DNA from: Bog-473 sp963726005
Lineage (GTDB): Bacteria > Actinomycetota > Acidimicrobiia > Acidimicrobiales > RAAP-2
NCBI GenBank assembly: GCA_963726005.1
Contig: CAVSAT010000008.1
Span: forward strand, 165,429 to 229,428
Direction: 5' to 3'
Length of the DNA: 64,000 nt
Shown here: positions 1-9,175 of the stretch, one piece after another
Layout: each line of letters begins with the position of its first letter
Position numbering within the stretch: position 1 is the first letter of the stretch
Translations under genes and position numbers: made by a program
The notes under the pieces: generated by a model
Seen by the model: the letters and a program-made list of their open reading frames with translations, nothing else
Databases searched by the model: none
What the model was told of the DNA's origin: nothing

Positions 1-96
1 AACCCCCCTTCCGGCGAGGCTACGGACTCTCCGTTCGGCCGGTCAAGACGCCGCGCGCGTCCGCGCCGGGGAGCGGTCCGAAAAGATCGCACGGCG

Positions 97-123
97 TGTC
101 GATTTCGCCGTCGCCCGTTCGAC
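97..123 (+). promoter_or_regulatory. Candidate ECF42-type promoter upstream of the DGPF gene
   Basis: TGTCGA at 97-102 is followed after exactly 17 bases by CGAC at 120-123. This matches the ECF42 target motif I recall (TGTCGA -35, CG[A/T]C -10). It lies about 55 bases before the DGPF start, and the adjacent sigma factor gene belongs to that group, which suggests autoregulation of the module. The motif is from memory and no expression data are available. Confidence 0.55.
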
Positions 124-177
124 GCTCTGCCAGAGTGAGGCGACGGACGCCTCAGAGAGCACAGAAGGAGCACCATC

Positions 178-516
178 ATGCGATTCCTGGGATACACCCT
201 CGCCAACGAGGCCGAGACGCCCACCGAACCCCCGTCCCCCGACATCTACGAGAAGATGGGCGCATTCGTGGAGGAGGCGACGAAAGCCGGCGTCATCGTT
301 GCCACCGGCGGCATCGCCCCCACGTCCGAGGGCGCCAAGATCGCCCTCAAGGACGGCCAGTTCACCGTCGTCGACGGCCCCTTTGCCGAGGCCAAGGAGC
401 TCGTGGGCGGCTGGGCGCTCATGGAGTGCCGCGACAGGGACGAGGCCATCGAGTGGTCCAAGCGTTTCCTCAGCGTGCTCGGCGAGGGCGAGGTCCGCGT
501 CCGCCCCTGCATGTGA
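178..516 (+). CDS. DGPF (YCII-related) domain protein, ECF42 partner
   Basis: A 112-residue protein of the YCII-related/DGPF family. The diagnostic DGPFAEAKE stretch sits mid-protein (about residues 65-73) and is followed by the typical GG(W/F) strand and an EAIEW helix. The ATG at 178 is preceded by AGAAGGAG at ideal spacing. Members are small ferredoxin-like-fold proteins of unknown biochemical role that accompany ECF42 sigma factors. The sigma factor gene starts 47 bases downstream on the same strand, so the two probably form one transcription unit. No catalytic function can be assigned. Confidence 0.88.
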   Translation: MRFLGYTLANEAETPTEPPSPDIYEKMGAFVEEATKAGVIVATGGIAPTSEGAKIALKDGQFTVVDGPFAEAKELVGGWALMECRDRDEAIEWSKRFLSVLGEGEVRVRPCM

Positions 517-563
517 CGCAGACAGGGGAGCCGGTGGACTGAGGGGGTGGTTGAATCGGTGGC

Positions 564-1884
564 GTGCCGGCCACCGATTCGACCGCCGCCATCGAGGCCG
601 TCTACCGGATTGAGTTCCCGCGCGTCGTGGCCACCCTGGCCCACCACGTGGGGGATATCGGGCTGGCCGAGGATCTGACCCAGGAGGCGCTGGTCGACGC
701 CCTCCGGCAGTGGCCCCGCGACGGCACCCCCGACAACCCAGGGGCCTGGTTGACCGCCGTCGCCAAGCGAAAGGCAATCGACCTCTTCCGCCGCGACCGG
801 ACGCTGGCGGCGAAGTACGCGCAGGTCGGCCGTGCGCTCGAGTCCGAGGACCGGGCCGAAGTGGTGGCGCCGCTCGACGTCGTATCGGAGGAAGAGATCC
901 ACGACGACCAACTCCGTCTCATCTTCGTCGCATGTCACCCGCTGCTGCCCGTGCCGGCGCGCGTCGCGCTCACCCTGCGGCTCGTCGGGGGCCTGACCGT
1001 GCCCGAGATCGCCCGGGCCTACGTCGTCCCCGAGACCACCGTCGCCCAGCGCATCGTCCGCGCCAAGAAGGCGATCGCCAAGGCCGGAGTCCCCTTCGAG
1101 GTGCCGACCGGTGACGATCGCGCCGCCCGGCTCGGCGCCGTGCTCGAGGTCATCTACCTCATCTTCAACGAGGGCTACTCGGCCACGGCGGGCGAGGACT
1201 GGTTGCGCCCCGAGCTCTGCGCGGAGGCGCTCCGGCTGGGCCGGGTCCTGTCTTCCCTGGCGTCCGAGGAGGCCGAGGTACACGGGCTGGTTGCGCTGAT
1301 GGAGTTCCACTCCTCGCGCCTGCGCGCCCGCACCGGTCCCACGGGCGCCCCGGTCCTCCTGCTGGACCAGGACCGCCGCACGTGGGACCGCCTGCTGATC
1401 AACCGCGGCGACGCCGCGCTGGCCCGGGCGGAGGCACTCACCGCGACCAGTGGGCCCTACACCTTGCAGGCCGCGATCGCGGCGTGCCACGCGCGGTCCT
1501 TCCGGCCCGAGGAGACCGACTGGGCAAGGGTCGTCGCGCTCTACGGCGAGCTGGCTCGACCGCGCGCCCTCCCCGATCGTCGAGCTGAACCGGGCCGTCG
1601 CCATCTCCATGGCTTCGGGCCCCGGTCCCGCGCTCGATCTCGTGGACCAGCTCGTCGAGACCCGGACGCTCGAGCGCTACCACCTCCTCTCCAGCGTGCG
1701 GGGCGACCTCTTGGACCGGCTCGGGCGTCACGCCGAGGCGGCGGCGGAGTTCGAGCGGGCCGCGCGCCTGGCGACGAACACGCCGGAGCGGGACCTGTCC
1801 GAGCAGCGCGCCCGCGCCAGCCACGCCCGCGCCGCCGAAAGCGCGACCGAAGCCCAGACCGTCACGGGCGGCGTCGCAGGCTGA
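564..1884 (+). CDS. ECF42-group RNA polymerase sigma factor, one frameshift
   Basis: An ECF sigma factor that replaces the housekeeping sigma subunit at specific promoters. Region 2 (about residues 10-80, with the DLTQEALVDAL core) and region 4 (about 120-175, helix-turn-helix VPEIARAYVVPETTVAQRI) are intact. They are followed by the long C-terminal SnoaL/TPR-like extension typical of ECF42. The start is GTG at 564. The reading frame breaks near 1553: deleting one G of the GG at 1553-1554 restores the family-typical LLDRAPSPIVELNRAVA and carries the protein to a stop at 1884 (about 439 residues). As written, the unshifted frame runs on to 1952 as a nonsense tail. A consensus error is more likely than real loss because the sequence on both sides is well conserved. 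The 3' end overlaps the convergent coupling-protein gene by 23 bases. Confidence 0.85.
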
Positions 1885-3316
1885 GGCGGCGGCGGCGGCT
1901 CGTCGCCCACCAGGGCCGCAGCTGGAGTCGAGCCGGCGGGAGCGTCCCGTAGACAAGGACGCCACGACCCTGGGAAAGGCAGCGGAGCTCTTCGGGCGGC
2001 AGCAGCCGGCGCGGGCCGGTCGTCGAGGTCGTGGAGCGCCCTCCCCTGGGATCGCGGGTCACCGACGGAAGGGTGACCTCCTCGTCGCCGATGAGACGGC
2101 TCGCGTACTCCAGGGTGTCGGGGTCGGCGATGCCGGGCAGGAAGAGCTTGGCCCGGTGGTTGTTGAGCACCGTCGGCGCGCGCGCACCGTACCGCCCCCT
2201 GACCTGGGCCAGGTCCTGCCAGACGGTCACCAGTTGGATCCCGTGCGACGCGCAGGTGGCGGCCAGCCCGTCGAGCTCGGGCAACGGCGCGATGTGGGCC
2301 GCTTCGTCGAGCACGACGAGCAGCGGTGGGTCGAGCGCCCTGCCCGTGCGCGTCGCCAGTGTGAATGCGTGGGCCAGCACCTGCTGCGTGAGCGCCGAGA
2401 AGTAACCGCGTAGCCGGCGCTGGTCGTGCGCCGGGGCGCACAGGTACACCGTGTGATGACCTTCGAGGAGGTGACGCGGCTCGAAGAAGTCGGGGGCGGA
2501 CGCAGCGGGTGGCGGAAGGGTGAACGGCGCCAGCACCGTCTCGGCCGTCGTGGCTACCGAGCTGCGCGTGCGCTCGTCCCGGCACCACGTGGCGCGCGCC
2601 GCGTCGAGAGCCTCCGGTGTCGCGAGCCGCTCCAGGATGCCGGCCACCTCGCCGACTTCCTGCGTGTCGACCCAGCGCACCACGTCGGCCATGGTGCAAC
2701 CGTCGAGCGCCGCGGCGTGGAGGAGGGGCGCGAGCATCTTGGCGGCGGAGGCGTACCAGAACTCGCCGTCGGGGGTCGTCCCGTCCGCTTTGGCTGCGTC
2801 GCACAGGTCGGCCGCGACCCGACCGGACCGATGCCACTCGCCACAACCGGCGAGTGGTGACCACGTGCTCGACCGGGCGCCCGTGCAGCCGGTCGGATCG
2901 ATGCACCACACCCGGCCGCGGCGTGCCCGGGCACCGAGCGTGTGACGCAGGAGGTCGCTCTTGACGCTGGCCGCCACCACCGGGCCACACCAGCCGAGGA
3001 TGGCCGGCACGGCCAGGCTGGTCGTCTTCCCGCTCTGGGTCGGGCCGACGACGACGAGGGACTGGGCCCGCTCGGCGGCGATGCCCGTCGGACGGACCAC
3101 GCCGGGGACGACACCGAGGAGGAGCCGTCCTGGAGGGGGAGCCTCGGCCTTGACCAGGAGCGGACGAAGGTCTCGTCGCCTCGCCCAGTGGGCGCCCCGC
3201 CGCGCCCGCCGCCGACCCGGCCACGCCCACTGCTGTGCGCCGTCCCGGTACGACACGCCCGCCAGGAGCGCGCCGGCGAGGGCGACCGGCAACGCGGCGG
3301 CGGCGACGTCGACCAC
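1862..3316 (-). CDS. VirD4/TraD-like T4SS coupling ATPase (TraM-recognition type)
   Basis: A 484-residue type IV coupling-protein homologue of the conjugative DNA-transfer family. A hydrophobic N-terminus (about 5-22) probably anchors it in the membrane. Walker A is GPTQSGKTT at residues 91-99. A Walker B-type strand (LLVVLDEAAHIAPLPEL) lies in the second half, followed by the conserved GIQLVTVWQDLAQ sensor region. Such proteins recruit substrate, usually DNA, to the secretion channel. The gene starts 3 bases after the stop of the VirB4-type ATPase gene, so the two are co-transcribed. No relaxase gene is visible anywhere in the window, so its substrate is unknown. Confidence 0.85.
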   Translation of the reverse strand: MVDVAAAALPVALAGALLAGVSYRDGAQQWAWPGRRRARRGAHWARRRDLRPLLVKAEAPPPGRLLLGVVPGVVRPTGIAAERAQSLVVVGPTQSGKTTSLAVPAILGWCGPVVAASVKSDLLRHTLGARARRGRVWCIDPTGCTGARSSTWSPLAGCGEWHRSGRVAADLCDAAKADGTTPDGEFWYASAAKMLAPLLHAAALDGCTMADVVRWVDTQEVGEVAGILERLATPEALDAARATWCRDERTRSSVATTAETVLAPFTLPPPAASAPDFFEPRHLLEGHHTVYLCAPAHDQRRLRGYFSALTQQVLAHAFTLATRTGRALDPPLLVVLDEAAHIAPLPELDGLAATCASHGIQLVTVWQDLAQVRGRYGARAPTVLNNHRAKLFLPGIADPDTLEYASRLIGDEEVTLPSVTRDPRGGRSTTSTTGPRRLLPPEELRCLSQGRGVLVYGTLPPARLQLRPWWATSRRRRLSLRRRP

Positions 3317-3319
3317 CGC

Positions 3320-4630
3320 CTACCGGGCCGTCATGGCGGCATCGGTGTCGACGATGCGGCGCTCGAGCGCACTGAGGCGGTGCTGGACCAGGAACGAGCG
3401 TTGGCCCACCTTCCACAAGGCGATGCCCCGCCGGAGCTGTGGCAGCAGGTCGGCCTCGGTGTGCGACAGCGACAGCAACTCCGTCGCGGCATCGAGCTCG
3501 CCGGGCGACTGCGCGTAGACGACGCGGGTCTCGGAGTCCGAGAGCAATCCCTGGGCCAGTGCCACCTGCTCGGAATCCGACGCGCCGACGGAGCGCAAGT
3601 CCGTCACCCGGTGCAGGACGGCCACGTTGGAGACGCCGAAGGCGCGGGAGAGCTTCCACGAGGACTGCAACCAGCGGGCGACGCCCAGGTTCGAAAGGAT
3701 CGCCCACGCCTCGTCCACCACCAAGAAGAACTGACCCCGGCCGCTCGACGCGGCGCGGTCGGTCGCAGCCGTCCGGGTCAGCGCCGCCTGCAGCCATGCG
3801 GTGGCACAAGCCATCAGGACGCCGAGCGCGGCCGACGAATACAGCGCGGACAGATCGAGCACGACCAGCGGTGCCGAGAGGTCGAGGCCCGGTGTCGTGG
3901 GCCCGTCGAACATGCCGCAGAGGTCGCCGTGCACGAGCCGGCGCAGCTCGAGGGCGACGTCGCGCCCGTCCTCGAGCAGCGCGTGGCGCTCCGTGTGCAG
4001 TGAGCGTGCCGCATCTTCGGTCGGGGCGAGGAGCGACTCCACCACCGACGGCACGGTGGGGATGCCGGCCACCGCCCCGGCATCGTGGAGCGCCGCACCC
4101 AGCGCCGCGCGCTCGCGGGGCACCAGGCTCCGGCCCAGGCAGGCGCTGGCCAACGACGCCAAGAGCTCCGTGCGCCGGCGCCCCGTCGCCTCGGGCCCCG
4201 CGTGCTCGCCGTCGGGTCCGGGGTCGAGGGGGTTCAGCCGGATGGCACCGCCGGGGCGCAGCGCCACCGGCCGGACACCCCAGGCGTCGGCCAGGTCGGC
4301 GTACTCGCCCTTGGGGTCGACCACCCAGGCCCGGCGGCCGAAGACCGCCTGTCGCCACAGGAACGTCTTGACGAAGGCGCTCTTGCCCCGCCCGATCTGA
4401 CCGAACACGACCATGTTCGGATTCGACACGACGCCCGCGGCGTACAGCTCGAAGGGATCGAACACGAACGTGCCCCCGAGCAGGTCGTCGCCGATGACCA
4501 CGCCGCGCCGGCCCAGGCCGGACTCTGCGATGAAGGGGTACGCCGCGCCGAGGTTGCGCGTGGTGACCTGGTGGGCGGGCAGGCGCGGGCTGCGAACGAG
4601 CACGCGGGGGAACGGTCTGCTTCGGTGCAT
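3320..4630 (-). CDS. VirB4-type ATPase, C-terminal half only (split VirB4)
   Basis: A 436-residue ATPase matching the C-terminal motor half of VirB4/TraC. Walker A is GQIGRGKSAF and a WVVDPKGEY strand follows. A Walker B-type strand (FFLVVDEAWAIL) and a late arginine/glutamine-rich sensor region complete the fold. The N-terminal VirB4 half is absent here and corresponds to the SCO6880-type protein at 15921-17294. In actinobacteria the two are usually adjacent genes (recalled, not checked). The start is taken as ATG at 4630. An upstream GTG-initiated extension to 4696 is possible but would run into the divergent SRPBCC gene. It is followed 3 bases later by the coupling-protein gene. Confidence 0.82.
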   Translation of the reverse strand: MHRSRPFPRVLVRSPRLPAHQVTTRNLGAAYPFIAESGLGRRGVVIGDDLLGGTFVFDPFELYAAGVVSNPNMVVFGQIGRGKSAFVKTFLWRQAVFGRRAWVVDPKGEYADLADAWGVRPVALRPGGAIRLNPLDPGPDGEHAGPEATGRRRTELLASLASACLGRSLVPRERAALGAALHDAGAVAGIPTVPSVVESLLAPTEDAARSLHTERHALLEDGRDVALELRRLVHGDLCGMFDGPTTPGLDLSAPLVVLDLSALYSSAALGVLMACATAWLQAALTRTAATDRAASSGRGQFFLVVDEAWAILSNLGVARWLQSSWKLSRAFGVSNVAVLHRVTDLRSVGASDSEQVALAQGLLSDSETRVVYAQSPGELDAATELLSLSHTEADLLPQLRRGIALWKVGQRSFLVQHRLSALERRIVDTDAAMTAR

Positions 4631-4657
4631 GTCTGCCCGGGCGCGGCAACTCCTAGC

Positions 4658-5122
4658 GTGACGAGCGTGGCGGCACCGGTCATCGACTACCGACACGGCT
4701 TCCAGTTCGAGCTGTCACCCGACCAGCTCTGGGACCGGATGGAGGAGGTCGACCAGTTCGAGCGCTGGTGGCCCTGGCTCTCCGAATTCGAGCTCGAAGG
4801 GAAGGGACTGGCGCAGGGGTCGGTCCTGCGCGGGGTGGTCGCGCCGCCTCTTCCCTACCGCATGCGGCTCCGCGTCGAACTGGGCCGGTGCGTCCGGCCG
4901 GTCTCCATCGACGCCACCGTCGGCGGGGATCTCACCGGCGTGGCGGGGCTCCGCTTGCACCCGAACGAGGAGGGGACATGGGCCGAGGTGTCGTGGAACG
5001 TCGAGATGCGACAGCCCGTGATGCGGCTGGCCAGCCGGTTCGGCCATCCGCTCCTCAAGTGGGGACACGACCGGGTGGTCGAGGCCACCGTGGCCGGTTT
5101 CCGGCGCCGTATCGAGCGCTGA
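4658..5122 (+). CDS. SRPBCC (polyketide cyclase/dehydrase-like) family protein
   Basis: A 154-residue protein of the START/Bet v1-like SRPBCC fold. It shows the opening HGFQFELSPDQLWDRM, the FERWWPWLSEFE segment and a long C-terminal helix (GHDRVVEATVAGFRRRI) that closes the hydrophobic pocket. Members bind small hydrophobic ligands, and no specific ligand can be inferred. The start is GTG 4658, with GTG 4667 equally possible. It diverges from the VirB4-type gene with only 27 bases between them, so both may be leaderless. A diverged copy of its last ~40 bases recurs at 10127-10170. Confidence 0.72.
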   Translation: MTSVAAPVIDYRHGFQFELSPDQLWDRMEEVDQFERWWPWLSEFELEGKGLAQGSVLRGVVAPPLPYRMRLRVELGRCVRPVSIDATVGGDLTGVAGLRLHPNEEGTWAEVSWNVEMRQPVMRLASRFGHPLLKWGHDRVVEATVAGFRRRIER

Positions 5123-5304
5123 AAGTCCCTCAACGGAGACGGGCGGACGCCGATCTGGTGCTGCCCGCCGAGGCGTCCTGCCAGCTCGTCCACGGCACGC
5201 TCGAAGCGGACATACGCCGGCCCTCACCGGTGACGCCGCTGTTCTCGACACCTGCGCGGTCTGCCCGGGTCCCGAGTAGGTACCGGGACCTCGAGCGCAG
5301 CGGC

Positions 5305-6434
5305 CTACGCGGGGGACGCCGGCGGGCGAGCGCCCGCCGTAGGTGCGCCAGATGGCGAACCCGGGGGCGGAGCCGGTGGCGCGAAGGTGAGGAGCACGAA
5401 GAGCAACTTGGCGCGCTGGGACCGGGCGTCTGTCAACGTGTAGCTGAGCTGAGTGCGGGATAGCTCGAGATGGGTCAACGGCCAGGTGACCGAGAGCAGC
5501 CGGCCCACGGCGTCGCCCCGCCAGCCCCGGGTCGGCAGCGGGAACAACCCGGCGGGCGCGTCGACGCCGGAGCTGCGAGCCATCGCCAGGGCGACGCCGA
5601 CTACGGTCACGCACTGTGCCGCCCCTGCCACGGCGCGTACACGGTCCCAGTCGATGGCAGTGCCGTCGCTGGCGGCGCGCGCCGACGATCATCGCAAGGT
5701 CGGCGATCCACATCAGCCGCACGAAACTGTGGTAGGGCTTTCCGGCGTGCGCGGCCAGCGCGACGAGCTCCTCGGCCGGCGGCAACCCGAAGGCCGGCGT
5801 GCCCACGCACTCGAGCGGCTGACGACGCGCCCACAGCGTGTCGGGATCGAGCGCCGTCACCCGATGCGACGGGTGCTCCAGCCCGTAGTGCAGCTCCAGG
5901 AAGAGCGAAGGCACCTCGCAGTGGGTGAGCAACGTGTCGTATTGGTCGCCACCGCCGGCTCGGGCAACCTGCCACCCGGCGTCGGCCCAAGGCGTCGAGG
6001 GCGCGCCGATGGTCGGCCTGCGGCAGCAGCAGATCGATGTCGTCCATTGGCCGCAAGCCTGGCTCGGGGTAGCGGGCGGCCACAGCGGGACCCTTGAACA
6101 CGACCGGCTCCAGCCCGGCGTCGGTGAGCGGCCGCACTGCGAGAGCGACGGCCTTCGGGAGCAGGAGCAGCGCCTCCATCCTCGAGGCGTGGGCCATGCC
6201 GCCGAGTGCGGCCTCGGCGGGTCCGAGGTGTCGAGCGAGTCCGCCGCGCCCAGCGCCCGCCACAACAGCGGGCCGATGCGTTGCTCCGAGGCGGCGAGAC
6301 ACCGCCCACCCGATATCGGCCCCTCCGGCGAGGGCGCGCCGGACGGAGTCCGCCCGGGGCTCCCGTCGGCAGGCCTCCCACAGCAGTGTCGCCGTCCACT
6401 CCGCAACCGTCGCAGGCGATTCGAGGTGGCTCAC
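5305..6434 (-). pseudogene. Decayed nucleotidyltransferase-family gene (NTP_transf_5-like)
   Basis: Conceptual translation requires switching frame about four times (near 6340, 6210, 6000 and 5683) to recover a continuous protein. Recognisable pieces in order are AASEQRIGPLLWRALG; then FKGPAVAARYPEPGLRPMDD with DIDLLL, the nucleotidyltransferase core with its acidic metal ligands; then ELHYGLEHP; then KPYHSFVRLMWIADLA. An unshifted C-terminal part ends at 5305. The family is the uncharacterised nucleotidyltransferase group (Pfam NTP_transf_5), enzymes of unknown substrate. Four breaks in 1.1 kb argue for true decay, although this sequence also has scattered single indels elsewhere. The start is taken as GTG 6434. 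Confidence 0.7.
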
Positions 6435-6595
6435 GGTTTCATCATGCCGCCCCGCCTCCGGAGCAATGGTCCGGTCCCACACCGAGATGCGCGCCAATGG
6501 GGTTTTCTGCTGGGCTCCGTGGCGCCGCCGGTTACATCGGCTATATTCTGGCTGCTCAGGCGGTAAGTAGTGGCTGGCTCAATCGTTCGACGGCA

Positions 6596-6639
6596 CATTG
6601 CAACCGGCGATCTCGCTAGGGTTCTGCGGTTGCACAATG
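6596..6639. repeat. Imperfect inverted repeat upstream of the LAxTG gene
   Basis: CATTGCAACC at 6596-6605 faces GGTTGCACAATG at 6628-6639; the second arm carries a 2-base insertion. It lies about 95 bases upstream of the surface-protein start and could be an operator or a transcript hairpin. There is no independent support. Confidence 0.3.
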
Positions 6640-6733
6640 GACGGTCAAATTTTGCTCAATGAGCGGGCAGATTTTCCACGTCCGATTGCGGAGCCACAGG
6701 CAGTTCTCGGTAATCGGGTGAGGAGCGGTGGTC

Positions 6734-7324
6734 ATGCACAGAGATGGGACGCAAGGAGAGCCGGCGGTATCACAACGTGCGCCGGGCCCCATCTCGGACC
6801 CGAGCCGGATCTCGAGGCGCCAGGCCCTCGGGCGCATCTCCGCGGTCGCCAGCGCCGGTGCGGTCGCCTGGGTGGTGCCTGAGATCCTCACCGTGAAACC
6901 CGCCGCCGGAGCCACGCTTTCGGGACCCCCGGCATCGACCGGGGGCACCGGCGGAGGACCCGGCACCGGCGGCACTGGCGGAGGACCCGGCACCGGCGGC
7001 ACTGGCGGAGGACCCGGCACCGGCGGCACTGGCGGAGGACCCGGCACCAGCGGAGGACCCGGCACCGGTGGGGGCCCCGGCGCCGGCGGACCCGCCACCA
7101 GTGGCACGACCACCAACGGCACCGCCACCAGCGGCAACGGCACCCCCACCAAGCCAGTGACCACCACCGCCGCCACCACCTCCCCACTCGGAGCCCTCGC
7201 TTCGACGGGCTTCAATCTCCAGCGCGACGCCGAGGTGGGCGCGGCGTTGATCGCCGGCGGGTGGGCGATGCAGTACTGGGCCAGCCGCACACAGAAGGAA
7301 CAGAAGGAGCGGCCGACGTCGTGA
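6734..7324 (+). CDS. Tat-exported, Gly-rich repeat protein with LAxTG sortase signal
   Basis: A 196-residue predicted surface protein. The N-terminus carries SRRQALGRIS (27-36), a plausible but non-canonical twin-arginine motif, and then a hydrophobic stretch ending near AAGA. Next come tandem GGTGGGPGT nonapeptides (about 70-105) and a Ser/Thr/Gly linker. The C-terminus has LASTG (155-159), a hydrophobic helix and a basic tail. LAxTG with helix and charged tail is the sorting signal of class E sortases in high-GC actinobacteria. The start is ATG 6734 with GAGGAG at a suitable distance. No sortase gene is in the window. The function may be a wall-anchored spacer or adhesive protein, but this is not known. 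Confidence 0.75.
   Translation: MHRDGTQGEPAVSQRAPGPISDPSRISRRQALGRISAVASAGAVAWVVPEILTVKPAAGATLSGPPASTGGTGGGPGTGGTGGGPGTGGTGGGPGTGGTGGGPGTSGGPGTGGGPGAGGPATSGTTTNGTATSGNGTPTKPVTTTAATTSPLGALASTGFNLQRDAEVGAALIAGGWAMQYWASRTQKEQKERPTS
6941..7048 (+). repeat. 27-bp tandem repeat inside the LAxTG gene
   Basis: Three perfect 27-base copies (6968-6994, 6995-7021, 7022-7048), preceded by a degenerate copy from about 6941. The unit encodes GGTGGGPGT. The in-frame length allows copy-number change without frameshift. Confidence 0.9.
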
Positions 7325-7452
7325 TCGGGGTGGCGCGGGCGGCGAGAGTGGGCTGCCCGCTAAGGCGCAGGAACGGGTTCCGGCCAGCCCCCTGCCTCCG
7401 AGTCGCACCACGGGGACTGTGTTATGGCAACCCAAATCCGTCAGGAGGACCG

Positions 7453-7953
7453 TTAATACCTGTTGGTTGCCAACCGACGACCCAACAACGACCCGATCAA
7501 GCTCAGCATGAGGGCGCCCGTTGTCCCGAGGCACCACAATTGCACGACGGCAATCGGCGCACCTTCGTGCACAACCCAGAACCTCCGCAACACTGCGCCG
7601 AGCAGCAATATGGCCAAAGCTAAGCTCGCAGCAGGGACAGCGTGAGCCACCGCGGCGGACGGACCACGGAATCCGGCAAGCGCTCCGCCGAATAGAAAGG
7701 CTGACGCCACAAGGGCCGCCGGAATGATCCAAAGGTGAGTCCCGTCGTCAATCATCGGGCGACCATGCCAATCCTCCTCGACAATCATCACGGGGATCGA
7801 GACAATGAGCACCAGGCATGCCGGGAGTGCAATCTCCGCCCACTCCCTTCCCAGTGCACGTCGAGCGACTCGTTCAGGTGGGTCTCGGCGAGGTCGAGCA
7901 TGTCGAGCGCGGGCAGCAGTGGGTGGACGATGTCGAACGTTGCCCTCGGACAT
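7453..7953 (-). CDS. Small polytopic membrane protein, unknown
   Basis: Up to 166 residues with four predicted membrane helices: about ALPACLVLIVSIPVMIV, LWIIPAALVASAFLFGG, HAVPAASLALAILLLGA and LWCLGTTGALMLSLIG. It ends with a basic LLGRRLATNRY tail. I do not recognise a family. The membrane part begins around 7860. The only in-frame ATG is at 7953, and the intervening arginine-rich stretch looks out of frame. A different frame there reads FDIVHPLLPALDMLDLAETH, so the 5' end may be a junction of fragments or carry an indel. The C-terminal part is well supported; the start is not. Confidence 0.5.
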   Translation of the reverse strand: MSEGNVRHRPPTAARARHARPRRDPPERVARRALGREWAEIALPACLVLIVSIPVMIVEEDWHGRPMIDDGTHLWIIPAALVASAFLFGGALAGFRGPSAAVAHAVPAASLALAILLLGAVLRRFWVVHEGAPIAVVQLWCLGTTGALMLSLIGSLLGRRLATNRY

Positions 7954-8518
7954 TTCGTACTTCGGCACCTGGTCAGTGTTTACCAGACGATCCCCTGTCA
8001 AAGCGCCCCCGGCCACCCCGGTCCGGGGACGGCTGCGGCAGGCGACGCCACCGGGAACCGAGGGGCCCACATGGCGCGTTGCGGGCGGACGTTCCCGATC
8101 CCATTGGACGGAGTTCAGCAGGCAGTGGTGGCTTGTGAGCGCACCGGTTGCACCAGATTGCCCAAGACGAGATTCGGATTGTCCATATGCAGTCCAAACG
8201 ATGCGTCTGGAAAGCTCGAAGGTCGGGACCTCTGTACTTGCATGCACCGTGGGGACGTGGCGCTCGAGAGCTCGTCACGCGGCGTACCACTCTGAAGTTC
8301 GTGTCCCGGTCACAAAGGCCCCCCATTTCCCAAGAGTGCCGCGCTGTCCGAGCGGCTTGGCAGTCTCACGTTTCCACTCGAACTCCTCTCGGACGACCGT
8401 GCAGAGACGCTCACAACTACCCGCTCGACGATGGCGCATCGCATTCAGTTGAGCACGGTGTAACGATGAATTCAGTAACTCGCGTACGCCTGGTGGAGAT
8501 TCCCGGCACGCCGACGCT
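7954..8518. other. Gene-poor stretch in a lower-GC patch
   Basis: No convincing gene. Several frames are open but none has a credible start, codon bias or recognisable motif. Base composition is visibly less GC-rich than the surrounding chromosome, and this continues to about 10.0 kb. Confidence 0.5.
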
Positions 8519-9175
8519 TCACCGGGCGGTGGCAGCGCAATCAGCAACTTCGGTCGGTGCTTTGCGGGAGACGCCGTCGGCAAATAGGTATCCGGCACCT
8601 TGTGTCTGGCCACAGCGTAAGGAAACTGGTCCGGGCGATTTAGGCGCAACATTCCAGTACCACCCTGCGTAGGGCCAGTCCGAACCTTCTCCTGCTTCAG
8701 CGACCTCAGGAAACCTCTCCACGAAATGCATCGCAAGGTCGTTAGGAGTCGCATAAGGATAGATGTCTGCCCATTCGAAGTAGCGATTCTGATCACGGCT
8801 GCTGTACGTCGCAATGCCGGAATCGTGCGCACACCGGCTGCCAGACGTGCGCCGTGGTCTACAGATACGAGGCTTGACCGGTGCAATCGCATAACACCAA
8901 TACCACCCTGAGGGCTCCATTGCAGGTATGGCGCTGAGTCGTTGGTGTCCGCGGAGATGTACCTCATGAACCAACAAAAGCACCGTCCTGCACTGCACGA
9001 TGAGGTTTTGTACCCCCCATGGCCCCGACCTACAGAACGCGACAGAAACGGCGAGAAGGAGGACGGCCTTCCCGTGCTGGGGCTGTTTGCGGAGAGGCCC
9101 CGAGAAGGTCCGCCTTCGACCGATCGAGACGGCTTGGATTTCGATGGACGCCTCGGCCATGAAGCTCCTGGGCAT
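8519..9175 (-). CDS. Hypothetical protein in low-GC patch
   Basis: An open frame of 218 residues. A central hydrophobic run (AVLLLAVSVAF, about 37-47) could be a membrane anchor or a late signal sequence. A natural-looking C-terminal half contains YFEWADIYPYATPNDLAMHF, ERFPEVAEAGEG and WPYAGWYWNV. I recognise no family. The overlapping antisense and other-frame ORFs look worse. Composition is atypical for this chromosome, consistent with transfer. The true start may be internal, for example near the hydrophobic run. Confidence 0.38.
   Translation of the reverse strand: MPRSFMAEASIEIQAVSIGRRRTFSGPLRKQPQHGKAVLLLAVSVAFCRSGPWGVQNLIVQCRTVLLLVHEVHLRGHQRLSAIPAMEPSGWYWCYAIAPVKPRICRPRRTSGSRCAHDSGIATYSSRDQNRYFEWADIYPYATPNDLAMHFVERFPEVAEAGEGSDWPYAGWYWNVAPKSPGPVSLRCGQTQGAGYLFADGVSRKAPTEVADCAATAR

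Noticed and set aside
1728..4649. A ~970-codon open frame antisense to and out of phase with the T4SS genes
   Set aside because: Arg/Pro/Gly-dominated translation with no domains; an artefact of high GC overlapping two well-supported genes.
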